Shown here: one piece after another, positions 52,549 through 60,699 of the stretch
Layout: the number at the start of each line of letters is the position of its first letter
Numbering within the stretch: position 1 is the first letter of the stretch
NCBI RefSeq assembly: GCF_000739735.1
Contig: NZ_BBJF01000017.1
Span: 124,001 to 188,000, forward strand
Reading direction: 5' to 3'
From: Paraburkholderia ginsengisoli NBRC 100965
GTDB lineage: Bacteria > Pseudomonadota > Gammaproteobacteria > Burkholderiales > Burkholderiaceae
DNA length: 64,000 nt
Notes under the pieces: generated by a model
What the model was told of the DNA's origin: nothing
Seen by the model: only the letters and a program-made list of their open reading frames with translations
Databases searched by the model: none
Position numbers and translations under genes: made by a program

Positions 52549-53565
52549 TCACGCCCAATGCGCCGGCACCCACATACGCCCGACCCAGTGGCCCGGCACC
52601 CACACGACCGGACGCGGCGCCGGCGCGACATACACGACACGCGGCGCGGCATAGACGGCCGGCGGCGGGGGCGGCGGTGCGTACACGACCGGCGGCGGCG
52701 GAACATAAGCGACGGGCGGCGTCACCACGACCGGTTTCGGCGCAACATACACGACCGGCGGCGGAGGCGGCGGTGCGTACACCACAGGCTTCGGCGCCAC
52801 TACGACCGTCGTACCGCCGGTGGCAACGACGCCGCCCGTGACCACCGTGCCGCTCGTCGTCACCGTATTGCTGTGCGTGCCGGTGACGCTCGTCGAAGTC
52901 GTCACGACGCCCGGCGCGACACGCGTCGCCGTGCCCGCGTGATTGACGGTGCCGCCGTCCCAGCCCGTCGCCGTGCCCGAGCGCGAGCAGGTCGAGCCGG
53001 CGCAGCTGGTCGATGCCGAATGATCGACCGTGTTGCCATTCGAGCCCGTGATCGACCCCGACGACGAGTACTGACCCGGCGCGGTCTTCGTCACGTCGCC
53101 GGACGTGGTGGCCGTTTTGCCGTCGGGACCGGTCAGCGTGCCGGTGTGCGAGCAGGTGCCGCCGGCGCAACTGGTGTCGCCGGCATGCTGGACGGCGTTG
53201 CCGTAGCGCCCTGTCGCCGTGCCCGAATTCAAGAACTGGCCCGGCGCATTGCGCGTGACGGTGCCGGTGTTGCTGGCGAAGCCGCCGTACGGGCCGGCGA
53301 CGCCGCCCGCATGCGAACAGCTGCTGCCGCCGCACGAGCCGTAGCGCGCGCCGTTGTAGGTGCCACGCGACGTGTACGCCGTGCCGTGCTGCGACCACGC
53401 GAACGCCGACGCGCTGCCGAGCGCGAGCACGGCCGCCGTTGCGCCGAGTACGAGCTTGCGCAACGCGCCGCGTGTGGATGAAGCCGATGTCGACGATGAT
53501 GCAACGCGAGCGGCAGGAGCGGCAGGAGCGGCACTGAGCGGGACGATGATCGAACGATTTTTCAC
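52549..53565 (-). CDS. Exported protein with three 55-residue tandem repeats and a Pro/Val/Tyr-rich tail, 338 aa
   Basis: The start is a GTG at 53565 with AAGGA seven bases upstream. The signal segment is LRKLVLGATAAVLALGSASA then FAWSQ. Residues 77-131, 132-186 and 187-241 are tandem 55-residue repeats, each opening with SCxGxxCS and containing a TGxxG turn and an APG turn at fixed positions. The tail (about 255-338) alternates VVYAPPPPPP/VVYVAPKPVV blocks and ends GHWVGRMWVPAHWA, a Trp/His motif seen at the C-terminus of several Burkholderia surface proteins. The paired cysteines suggest a disulfide in each repeat. It is probably an extracellular or surface protein; function unknown. Confidence 0.8.
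   Translation of the reverse strand: MKNRSIIVPLSAAPAAPAARVASSSTSASSTRGALRKLVLGATAAVLALGSASAFAWSQHGTAYTSRGTYNGARYGSCGGSSCSHAGGVAGPYGGFASNTGTVTRNAPGQFLNSGTATGRYGNAVQHAGDTSCAGGTCSHTGTLTGPDGKTATTSGDVTKTAPGQYSSSGSITGSNGNTVDHSASTSCAGSTCSRSGTATGWDGGTVNHAGTATRVAPGVVTTSTSVTGTHSNTVTTSGTVVTGGVVATGGTTVVVAPKPVVYAPPPPPPVVYVAPKPVVVTPPVAYVPPPPVVYAPPPPPPAVYAAPRVVYVAPAPRPVVWVPGHWVGRMWVPAHWA
52843..53337 (-). repeat. Three tandem 165-bp coding repeats (55 aa each)
   Basis: Units at 53337-53173, 53172-53008 and 53007-52843 are exactly in phase with the reading frame. At protein level each unit begins with a Cys-x4-Cys pair; the openings are SCGGSSCSHAG, SCAGGTCSHTG and SCAGSTCSRSG. The third unit is the most diverged in its second half. 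Confidence 0.85.
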
Positions 53566-53827
53566 GGTAGGTCCTTGCTGGGTTCGGGCCACTTGCATCA
53601 CTGCGACTGGGTCACTGCTGCGTGGCGACAAACGGACTATAGAAGGACCTGCCGGGCAAATCAGCCACGCAGTTATGTCACCTTGTTTCACCGTGGCGGA
53701 GGGCCGCCGGACAAGGGTTTGCGGGCGTTTTGCGGGAGCCATGACATATCCCGACATAGATTGTTGCGGGACGGTTCGGCGGCCGACGCTCGACGCTCAA
53801 CGAGTGACGAGAACCGAGCGACGTAAC

Positions 53828-54199
53828 TCAGAACGGCCCGCGGCTCGCGAGATGCGCGTACTCGTCTTTCAGCGTGCCGATGCGACTCCGATACGCCGCA
53901 AGCAGACACGCGTGATCGCGCCCGCATGCCTGGCGCGACTTCAGCCACGTCTCTTGCGCGTCCTGCATGTTGCCGCGCGTGCCCATCGCGACGAGGCCGG
54001 TCAACATCTGATAGCGGACCGACATCTCGACATCCAGCTCGCTCAGTTGCCGCGAAGCGCAGATCGCTTTCTCATCCGGCAGGCGCGCGCGATTGCAATC
54101 GAAGCCCGCGGCGCAAGCCGAACCGGCAGCGAGCGTCGCGATGATGAGCAGCACTGAAGGCAAGTATCGTCCGATGCGGTGATCGCGATTTCTCTTCAT
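53828..54199 (-). CDS. LprI/DUF1311-like exported protein, 123 aa
   Basis: Signal peptide MKRNRDHRIGRYLPSVLLII then ATLAAGSACA. The mature domain has the four-cysteine pattern of the lysozyme-inhibitor LprI N-terminal family: FDCNRARLPDEKAICASRQL, LSELDVEMSVRY, QETWLKSRQACG and CLLAAYRSRIGTL. Members are small secreted helical proteins, one of which (mycobacterial LprI) inhibits lysozyme. The start is at the signal peptide; 41 upstream codons are filler. It is probably periplasmic. Confidence 0.85.
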   Translation of the reverse strand: MKRNRDHRIGRYLPSVLLIIATLAAGSACAAGFDCNRARLPDEKAICASRQLSELDVEMSVRYQMLTGLVAMGTRGNMQDAQETWLKSRQACGRDHACLLAAYRSRIGTLKDEYAHLASRGPF

Positions 54200-54293
54200 C
54201 GTCGTTCCGGATTGAATGGATGGAAACGACTCTGCCTGCATGGACTCGCGCGTGTCAATCAGCATGGTGCGCGCACAGAGCAGCACATTTTTA

Positions 54294-54480
54294 TTGACAA
54301 GCCTCGCGACAAAACGGCACACTCGATTCCATGTCGACGCACACCTCCATCGCCATTGCGATTAATCACCCAATGCGAGCCATCACTGGCTGGCCATTGG
54401 GAGCGTGTGTGCGCTAGTAGTCTGAATCTGCCAACAAGACCCCCAAGGCCCCGCCGGTAACGGAAGGGGCCTTTTGTTTT
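54294..54480 (+). ncRNA. Candidate small RNA or terminated leader ahead of the DUF2917 gene
   Basis: TTGACA (54294-54299) is a perfect -35 hexamer, but the -10 at the right spacing is poor. About 150 nt downstream a textbook terminator ends at 54480, before the next ATG at 54520. No open frame fits between. The segment has low coding character and could be a free small RNA or an attenuated leader of the DUF2917 gene. Confidence 0.3.
54445..54480 (+). terminator. Rho-independent terminator upstream of the DUF2917 gene
   Basis: AAGGCCCC (54445-54452) pairs perfectly with GGGGCCTT (54466-54473). The 13-nt loop is followed by TTGTTTT. It is a strong terminator on the plus strand although no plus-strand protein gene precedes it for over 2 kb. 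Confidence 0.85.
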
Positions 54481-54519
54481 GTGGCGCCTCCGTCGACCGG
54501 CTCGATGACGGAGAGCAAG

Positions 54520-54912
54520 ATGGATCAGGCAAGCCCGCAGTGCATGGATGACGATTCGAGTCTGGCTGCATGCCAGCATCAACCTCGGCAGGACGAGCGT
54601 CTGACGAAGGTGGTGGTGCATTTTTCCGTGATGCCAGGCGCGACGCTGAGCTGGCGCGTCAACGCCGACAGTACGCTCGCGGTGCACGGCGCGCGCGTCT
54701 GGCTCACGCGTGTTAGTTCACCTTATGATTACTGGCTCACACCCGGCGACGAATTCCGGCTGCAACGCGGCGAGCGCGTGTGGCTCAGCACGGACGGCGA
54801 CCATGACGCGCGCGTGTCGTTGAGCAGCGTGCTACCCGCCGGACGTGGCGTGATCGGACGCTGGCTGGGATGGCTCGCAGGATTGAACGTCGGCGCGCCG
54901 GCGTCGCGTTAG
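54520..54912 (+). CDS. DUF2917 family protein, 130 aa
   Basis: Small cytoplasmic protein of the DUF2917 family, a beta-rich, cupin-like fold of unknown function. Core: HFSVMPGATLSWRVNADSTL, VHGARVWLTRVSSPYDYWLT and LQRGERVWLSTDGDHDARVS. ATG 54520 was chosen because GGAGAG precedes it at good spacing; 54505 is an in-frame alternative. It lies 40 bp after a strong terminator, so it either has its own promoter or is controlled by readthrough. Confidence 0.78.
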   Translation: MDQASPQCMDDDSSLAACQHQPRQDERLTKVVVHFSVMPGATLSWRVNADSTLAVHGARVWLTRVSSPYDYWLTPGDEFRLQRGERVWLSTDGDHDARVSLSSVLPAGRGVIGRWLGWLAGLNVGAPASR

Positions 54913-55014
54913 TCGAGCGGCGTGAAGGCAGGCGAAGCGATCGTGCGAATCTCTTCGGTCAGCCGGGAGCGCGTCGGCCTTGTCGCGGTCGTCAGCACGC
55001 CGCGCGCAACACGC

Positions 55015-55593
55015 TCACTGCCCCACCGGCGTGATCTGCACAGCCGCGGCCGATACGAAGACCGCATGAATCGTATCGCCCGGCTTGACGCTCTTCAGAT
55101 CGACGTCGGGACCGGCTTCGAACGTCTGCTCCTGGTAGGCGCCGTGCAACGTGACGAGCCGCTTCTTGCGATCGATCTTCTCGACGGTGGCGATCACTTC
55201 GGTCTGACGCGCCGAGTCGAAACCGCCCGAGGCCGGCGTGTAGGTCTCCTTGTCGACGCGTTTGCGAATCCCTTTCTCTGCGCCGGCGACCTTCTCGAAC
55301 TTCACGAGCAGCGCGTTCTTGTACAGCACGTCGACGCGGTCGCCCTCTTTCAGTTGATCGAAACCGTCCACCTGCTGGCCCACCAGCACGAGCACCTCGT
55401 TGCCGGCGGGCCCTTTCAGCGTGAGCGAGCGGCTGCCCGCATCGATGCCGACGATCTCCGCCTTCATGTGCACCGGCTCCACCGCGCCGATCACGCCGCG
55501 CGCGGCGCTCGCCATGTCGTCCTGCGCCCACGCAGGCTGAGCCGCGCCCAGTGCCGCGATCAGCAACGTGGCGCCCATCGTCATCGCCTTCAT
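55015..55593 (-). CDS. Exported protein of unknown function, 192 aa
   Basis: Signal peptide MKAMTMGATLLIAALGAAQP then AWAQDD. The mature part is beta-rich with OB-like repeats: VEPVHMKAEIVGIDAGSRSL, LVGQQVDGFDQLKEGDRVDV, and a second half ATVEKIDRKKRLVTLHGAYQ. The two halves look like duplicated small beta barrels, each pairing an expression such as TLKGP or TLHGA with a GD turn. GGAGGAG precedes the ATG. The 89-codon upstream extension is rejected because it runs through the pcaF terminator. Periplasmic; no known family recognised. Confidence 0.72.
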   Translation of the reverse strand: MKAMTMGATLLIAALGAAQPAWAQDDMASAARGVIGAVEPVHMKAEIVGIDAGSRSLTLKGPAGNEVLVLVGQQVDGFDQLKEGDRVDVLYKNALLVKFEKVAGAEKGIRKRVDKETYTPASGGFDSARQTEVIATVEKIDRKKRLVTLHGAYQEQTFEAGPDVDLKSVKPGDTIHAVFVSAAAVQITPVGQ

Positions 55594-55702
55594 ATGCGCT
55601 CCTCCAGAGAATGCCGACATCTTGGGGACCACGCGATTCACACGATATCGCGCGAACGATTCTACTTGCCGCGCAGCAAGCGGCGAGCCCGCACCGGCGG
55701 CG

Positions 55703-55746
55703 CAAAAAAAAGCCCCAGCGCACGAGCGCCGGGGCTGTTTTTTGAC
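55703..55746 (-). terminator. Bidirectional-type terminator after pcaF
   Basis: AGCCCC-a-GCGC pairs with GCGC-c-GGGGCT across an ACGA loop (55711-55736). It is flanked by eight A residues on the left and six T on the right, so it would work in either direction. It lies 50 nt past the thiolase stop on the minus strand. Confidence 0.9.
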
Positions 55747-55795
55747 AATGCCTTGCGAAGCGGAGCCGCGGCTATCACCGCGCCCCGCTAAACCG

Positions 55796-56998
55796 TCACA
55801 CGCGCTCGATAGCGATCGCGATGCCCTGGCCGACGCCGATACACATCGTGCACAGCGCAAAGCGGCCTTGCGTGCGATGCAGTTGATACATCGCGGTCGT
55901 CACCAGACGCGCGCCGCTCATGCCGAGCGGATGACCGAGCGCAATCGCGCCGCCGTTCGGATTCACGCGAGCGTCGTCGTCAGCGACGCCGAGCGCGCGC
56001 AGCACCGCGAGACCTTGCGAAGCGAACGCCTCGTTCAGCTCGATCACGTCGAACTGGTCGATGGTCATGTTCAGACGCGCCAGCAGCTTTTGCGTGGCGG
56101 GCGCCGGGCCGATGCCCATCACGCGCGGCGCGACGCCGGCCGTGGCGATGCCCAGCACGCGAGCCCGCGGCGTGAGGCCGTAGCGCTTCGCCGTTTCTTC
56201 GTTGGCGAGCAGCAGAGCGGCCGCGCCGTCGTTCACGCCCGACGCGTTGCCCGCCGTGACCGTGCCGTCCGGACGCACCACGCCCTTGAGCTTGGCGAGC
56301 GTTTCAAGGCTGGTTTCACGCGGATGCTCGTCCTGCGACACCGTGATCGGATCGCCCTTCTTCTGCGCGATCGTCACGCCGACGATTTCCTGCGCGAACG
56401 TGCCGTCGCGTTGCGCGCGAGCGGCCTTCTGCTGGCTGCGCAACGCGAACGCGTCCTGATCGGCGCGGTTGATGTTGTAGTCGGTCGCGACGTTCTCGGC
56501 GGTCTCCGGCATCGAATCGACGCCGTATAGCTTCTTCATCAGCGGGTTGACGAAGCGCCAGCCGATCGTCGTGTCGTAGATCTCGGCCTGGCGCGAGAAC
56601 GGGCTGCTTGCCTTGGGCATCACGAACGGCGCGCGGCTCATGCTTTCGACGCCGCCCGCCACCATCAGCGCGGCCTCGCCTGACTTGATCGCGCGCGCGG
56701 CGATGCCGACCGCGTCCATGCCCGAGCCGCACAGGCGGTTCACCGTCGAGCCCGGCACGCCTTGTGGCAGGCCCGCGAGCAGCAGCGACATGCGCGCGAC
56801 GTTGCGGTTGTCGTCACCGGCCTGGTTCGCGCAGCCGTAGATCACGTCGTCGATCGCGTTCCAGTCGACGTCCTTGTTGCGCTCCATCAGCGCCTTGAGC
56901 GGCACCGCGCCCAGATCGTCGGCGCGCACCGACGACAGCGAACCCGCATAGCGGCCAATGGGGGTGCGAATCGCGTCGCACAGGAATGCTTCGGTCAT
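55796..56998 (-). CDS. pcaF: 3-Oxoadipyl-CoA thiolase, 400 aa
   Basis: Thiolase that splits 3-oxoadipyl-CoA with CoA into succinyl-CoA and acetyl-CoA, the last step of the beta-ketoadipate pathway. MTEAFLCDAIRTPIGRYAGS is the characteristic PcaF N-terminus. The active-site Cys is in NRLCGSGMDAVGI, and His and Cys are in NPNGGAIALGHPLGMSGAR and ALCTMCIGVGQG. Exactly 400 residues, with GGAG before the ATG. A PcaR-like triple half-site lies about 190 bp upstream. PaaJ/PhaA-type thiolases are alternatives but fit less well. No other pca gene adjoins it. Confidence 0.9.
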   Translation of the reverse strand: MTEAFLCDAIRTPIGRYAGSLSSVRADDLGAVPLKALMERNKDVDWNAIDDVIYGCANQAGDDNRNVARMSLLLAGLPQGVPGSTVNRLCGSGMDAVGIAARAIKSGEAALMVAGGVESMSRAPFVMPKASSPFSRQAEIYDTTIGWRFVNPLMKKLYGVDSMPETAENVATDYNINRADQDAFALRSQQKAARAQRDGTFAQEIVGVTIAQKKGDPITVSQDEHPRETSLETLAKLKGVVRPDGTVTAGNASGVNDGAAALLLANEETAKRYGLTPRARVLGIATAGVAPRVMGIGPAPATQKLLARLNMTIDQFDVIELNEAFASQGLAVLRALGVADDDARVNPNGGAIALGHPLGMSGARLVTTAMYQLHRTQGRFALCTMCIGVGQGIAIAIERV

Positions 56999-57184
56999 GT
57001 GATGTCTCCAGTTGATGTGCTGCGTGCGCCACGCCGTGCCCGGCAGGCGGCACCGGCGTGAGCGGGATGCGTCGAAGCATCGGCCCGGCAAATCCGGCGA
57101 ACGCATGGGAAGCGGCGGCACGGCAGCCGTCACGTCAAGGCAGCTTAGCGCAGGATGGTGAACGACGGTCTCGAATTTGCCATT
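56999..57184. other. Leader/promoter region of pcaF
   Basis: The 186 bp between the thiolase start and the operator hold no gene. The part next to the ATG is GC-rich. No hairpin with a T tail was noticed. Frames overlapping it are extensions of the thiolase frame. Confidence 0.45.
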
Positions 57185-57220
57185 TGTTCTTTATACGAAC
57201 ACAAGGTCATATATCGAACA
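57185..57220 (-). promoter_or_regulatory. PcaR/PcaU-like operator upstream of pcaF
   Basis: TGTTCT (57185-57190) and CGAACA (57196-57201) form an inverted repeat around an AT centre, with only one mismatch. A third copy, CGAACA (57215-57220), repeats the second 19 bp on. One palindrome plus an additional direct repeat is the arrangement described for the IclR-type regulators PcaU and PcaR of the beta-ketoadipate pathway. It supports the pcaF assignment. Confidence 0.65.
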
Positions 57221-57331
57221 ACCAGACTCGATGATAGGCGCGTGCGCGAAACCATGTCAAGCGCGGCCAGGCCCGCACCAGGGAATACGTGCAGGCCGCT
57301 GCGGGAGTGGCGAGGATCAGAAGAAGGCGGG

Positions 57332-57370
57332 CCCGGGCCGCCGAACGCGCTGTCGCGGAGTCGGCCCGGG
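57332..57370. terminator. GC-rich hairpin after denD
   Basis: CCCGGGCCG (57332-57340) pairs perfectly with CGGCCCGGG (57362-57370); the 21-nt loop contains its own CGCG/CGCG pairing. It is 35 nt beyond the denD stop. The T-rich tail (TGTTTTG) lies on the plus-strand side, so its strength for the minus-strand operon is uncertain. Confidence 0.45.
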
Positions 57371-57405
57371 TGTTTTGAAGCGTTGCAGCGAAGTGAAGCC
57401 GGCTC

Positions 57406-58386
57406 TTAGCGGGCCTGGATCTGCTCATCCGCGATGTACGCGCGGATCACGTCCGCGAAGCTGCGGTCGCCGCTCAAACCCAGCCCTTCGGCGCGCGATG
57501 TGTCCCACTGCCCCGGCCAGCTGCCGACGATCTTCTCCACACGCGCATCCGGCTCACGCACGATCCGATTCGCGACCTCATCGCCCGCGACTTCGCGCAG
57601 CGCGGCGATCATCTCGTCGACGCTCACCGAAATCCCCGGCAGGTTCAGCACGCGCTGGATGCCGAGCGCGCTCGCGTCGATCTCCAGCCCGGCGATCAGG
57701 CTCTCGATTGCCTTGCGCGGCGACAACAGCCACAGCCGCGTCGAGCCCGCGACCGGGCATACCGCCGCTTCACCGTTCAGCGGCTCGCGGATGATGCCGC
57801 TCGCGAACGACGACGCCGCCGCATTCGGCCGCCCCGGACGCACGCTGATGGTCGGCAGCCGCAACACGCGGCCGTCGACGAAACCGCGCCGCGCGTAATC
57901 GTTGAGCAGCAGTTCCGCAATCGCCTTCTGCGCGCCGTACGACGACTGCGGATTCAACGCGGTGTCGTTCTGCACGACGTCCGGCAGGTCGCCGCCATAG
58001 ACCGCGACCGAGCTCGTGAACACCACGCGCGGCCGATGCCCGCGCTGCCGGCACACTTCGAGCAGCAGACGCGACGCATCCAGATTGATGCGCATGCCGA
58101 GATCGAAATCCGCTTCGGCCTGGCCGCTGACGATCGCGGCGAGATGGAAGATCGCCGCGGTCTTGTCGTCGATCGCGCGTTCCAGCACGCTGCGCTCCGC
58201 GATGTCGCCTACCTCCGTTCGGACACGCGCGTCGCCGAAATCGCCCGCACGCACGACGTCGAGCAGCACCAGTTCGGTAATCGCTTGCGACGCGCCGTTC
58301 TGGTCTTTCAGCGAGCCGCGCGACAGCAGTTCACGTGCGAGTCGCTGGCCGAGAAAACCCGCGCCGCCGGTAATCAGTACTTTCAT
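57406..58386 (-). CDS. denD: D-erythronate dehydrogenase, 326 aa
   Basis: Extended short-chain dehydrogenase with the NAD-binding motif MKVLITGGAGFLGQRLAREL. FTSSVAVYGGD and SSYGAQKAIAELLLNDYARR carry the Ser and Tyr-x-x-x-Lys active site. This subfamily (DenD) oxidises D-erythronate to 2-oxo-tetronate and sits in operons with otnI, otnC and otnK, exactly as here. C-terminal VRPGRPNAAASSFASGIIRE is typical of it. It is last in the operon, 27 bp after otnI. Without the neighbours one could only call an epimerase/dehydratase. Confidence 0.9.
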   Translation of the reverse strand: MKVLITGGAGFLGQRLARELLSRGSLKDQNGASQAITELVLLDVVRAGDFGDARVRTEVGDIAERSVLERAIDDKTAAIFHLAAIVSGQAEADFDLGMRINLDASRLLLEVCRQRGHRPRVVFTSSVAVYGGDLPDVVQNDTALNPQSSYGAQKAIAELLLNDYARRGFVDGRVLRLPTISVRPGRPNAAASSFASGIIREPLNGEAAVCPVAGSTRLWLLSPRKAIESLIAGLEIDASALGIQRVLNLPGISVSVDEMIAALREVAGDEVANRIVREPDARVEKIVGSWPGQWDTSRAEGLGLSGDRSFADVIRAYIADEQIQAR

Positions 58387-58413
58387 GATGGGTCGTCTTT
58401 GGTTGGATGAAGG

Positions 58414-59202
58414 TTAGCGGGCGGCGGGCAGATACGGCTTCAACCAGCCGAGGCCTGCGGACGTGCCTGCACGCGGCCGGTATTCGCAGCCGATGTAGCC
58501 GTCGTAGCCGAGCGAGTCGATCAGCTCCAGCAGATACGGGTAGTTCAATTCGCCGAGGTCGGGCTCGTGCCGCTCGGGCACGCCCGCGATCTGAATGTGG
58601 CCGATGCCGGCCATATCGCGTTTGAGCTTCACGGCCAGATCGCCTTCGACGATTTGACAGTGGTAGCAGTCGAACTGCACCTTCAGATTCGGCGCGCCGA
58701 CTTCCGCGCAAATCGCTTGCGCGTCGTCCTGACGGTTCAGGAAAAAGCCTGGCATGTCGCGCGTATTGATCGGCTCGATCACGACCATGATGTCGTCAGC
58801 TCGCGCGGCCTGCGCCGCATACGCGAGATTTTTCAGGTACACGTCCCGATGCTGCGCGCGCGGCTGATCCGCGCCGATCAGGCCGGCCATCACATGCACC
58901 TTGCGATTGCCGAGCACGCGTGCGTACTCGAGCGCGGTGTCGAAGCCGCGACGGAATTCGTCTTCACGGCCCGGCAGCGACGCGATGCCGCGTTCGCCCG
59001 CGGCCCAGTCGCCGGGCGGCGCATTGAAAAGCGCTTGCGTCAGACCGTTCGCGTCGAGCCGCGCCTTGAGTTCGCCGGCGCGGAAATCATATGGAAACAG
59101 ATATTCGACCGCTTCGAAGCCATCTTTCGCGGCGGCCGCGAAACGGTCGAGGAAAGCGTGCTCGTTGTACATCATCGTCAGGTTGGCGGCAAAACGAGGC
59201 AT
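58414..59202 (-). CDS. otnI: 2-Oxo-tetronate isomerase, 262 aa
   Basis: Xylose-isomerase-like TIM-barrel enzyme of the hydroxypyruvate-isomerase family. It interconverts 2-oxo- and 3-oxo-tetronate in the acid-sugar pathway. Recognisable segments: MPRFAANLTMMYNEHAFLDR, VIEPINTRDMPGFFLN (Glu metal ligand), VQFDCYHCQIVEGDL (Asp, His) and YIGCEYRPRAGTSAGL (Glu). All four metal/catalytic residues are present. AAGGAG before the ATG. The family also holds true hydroxypyruvate isomerases (hyi), but the neighbours decide for OtnI. Confidence 0.9.
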   Translation of the reverse strand: MPRFAANLTMMYNEHAFLDRFAAAAKDGFEAVEYLFPYDFRAGELKARLDANGLTQALFNAPPGDWAAGERGIASLPGREDEFRRGFDTALEYARVLGNRKVHVMAGLIGADQPRAQHRDVYLKNLAYAAQAARADDIMVVIEPINTRDMPGFFLNRQDDAQAICAEVGAPNLKVQFDCYHCQIVEGDLAVKLKRDMAGIGHIQIAGVPERHEPDLGELNYPYLLELIDSLGYDGYIGCEYRPRAGTSAGLGWLKPYLPAAR

Positions 59203-59280
59203 GGCGGCAACTCCTTGAAAACAGTGTGATACGTCGCGCGGCGCAGGCGATCGATGCGTGCACCGCGCGCCAGATGTCGA

Positions 59281-60615
59281 TTAGCGGTTGACCAGCTTCG
59301 CCGGCGTGAGCCACGTGGCGACGGCGCCGATCACCAGCATGCCGGCCAGCACATACATGCCGGTCTGCGTGCTGTGCGTCAGGTCCTTCAGATAGCCGAT
59401 CATGTAAGGGCTCGCGAAGCCCGCGAGATTGCCGATCGAATTGATGATCGCGATGCCGGCCGCCGCACTCGCGCCCGACATGAACGCGGTCGGCAGCGAC
59501 CAGAACAGCGGCGCGCAGGTCAGCACACCGGCCGCGGCCAGCGACAGGAACGCGATCGACACCACCGTGTTGTCCGCGAACGAAGCCGCCACCGTGAAAC
59601 CGATTGCGCCGAACAGCGCCGGCACGATCAGATGCCAGCGGCGCTCGCGACGCTTGTCGGCGCTATGCCCCATCAGGTTCATCACGACGATCGCGCACAG
59701 GAACGGAATCGCGCTCAGCAGACCAATATTGAACGCGCCGGTCACGCCTGTCGATTTGACGAGCGTCGGCATCCAGAACGTCAGGCCGTATTGGCCGGTG
59801 ACGAACGCGAAGTAAATCAACGACATCCACCACGTGCGCGGATCGCGGAACACCGCGCCGAGCGAGTGCTTCTGCGTGCTTTCCTGCGGCTGCGCGGCGG
59901 CGATTTCATCGGTGAGCAGGCGCTTCTCGCGATCGTTCAACCACTTCGCGCTGGCGATGCCGTTGTCGAGATAGAGGATCGTCGCGATACCGATCACGAC
60001 CGCCGGAACCGCTTCGATCAGGAACATCCATTGCCAGCCCGCGAAACCCGAGCTATTGTGGAACGCCTGCATGATCCAGCCGGACAGCGGGTTGCCGAAG
60101 ATGCCCGACACGGGAATCGCCGACATGAACACCGCGATGATCTTCGCGCGCCGATGCGACGGAAACCAGTAGGTCAGATACAGGATCACGCCCGGATAAA
60201 AACCGGCTTCCGCGAGACCGAGCAGGAAACGCAGCAGATAGAACTGCATCGGCGTCTTCACGAACACGAACAGCGCGGACAGCAGACCCCACGTAATCAT
60301 GATCCGCGCGATCCAGATCTTCGCGCCGATCCTGTGCATCAGAATGTTGCTCGGCAACTCGAACAGGAAGTAGCCGATGAAGAACACGCCCGCGCCGAGA
60401 CCGAACACCGTTTCGCTGAACGCGAGATCCTGCGACATCTGCAGCTTCGCGAAGCCGACGTTCACGCGGTCCAGATAAGCGACCACATAGCACAGCATCA
60501 GAAATGGCACGATGCGCCAGAACACCTTCCTGTAGGTGCGCTCCACTTCGGCCGCGCCGGGCTGGTTCGCCTCAGCGGCGATGGGGCGGCTGCTTGCAGC
60601 CTGATACGAACTCAT
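59281..60615 (-). CDS. MFS transporter (anion:cation symporter family), probable tetronate uptake, 444 aa
   Basis: Twelve-helix major-facilitator importer of the ACS branch, which carries sugar acids and organic anions. Motifs: CYVVAYLDRVNVGFAKLQMS (first helix, typical ACS DRVN/AFAK), LAEAGFYPGVILYLTYWFPS and FWMPTLVKSTGV. It probably carries the substrate acids of the surrounding enzymes, erythronate and threonate (inference). The start MSSYQAASSR was chosen with AAGGAG upstream. It lies between otnI and otnC, all on the same strand. Confidence 0.9.
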   Translation of the reverse strand: MSSYQAASSRPIAAEANQPGAAEVERTYRKVFWRIVPFLMLCYVVAYLDRVNVGFAKLQMSQDLAFSETVFGLGAGVFFIGYFLFELPSNILMHRIGAKIWIARIMITWGLLSALFVFVKTPMQFYLLRFLLGLAEAGFYPGVILYLTYWFPSHRRAKIIAVFMSAIPVSGIFGNPLSGWIMQAFHNSSGFAGWQWMFLIEAVPAVVIGIATILYLDNGIASAKWLNDREKRLLTDEIAAAQPQESTQKHSLGAVFRDPRTWWMSLIYFAFVTGQYGLTFWMPTLVKSTGVTGAFNIGLLSAIPFLCAIVVMNLMGHSADKRRERRWHLIVPALFGAIGFTVAASFADNTVVSIAFLSLAAAGVLTCAPLFWSLPTAFMSGASAAAGIAIINSIGNLAGFASPYMIGYLKDLTHSTQTGMYVLAGMLVIGAVATWLTPAKLVNR

Positions 60616-60699
60616 GCATGTTTCTCCTTCCAATTAATAGCCTGATGCGTCGCCGTGGACGGCGTGACGTTGTTGTCGTGCGGGTGCTTCGTGCCGCTG

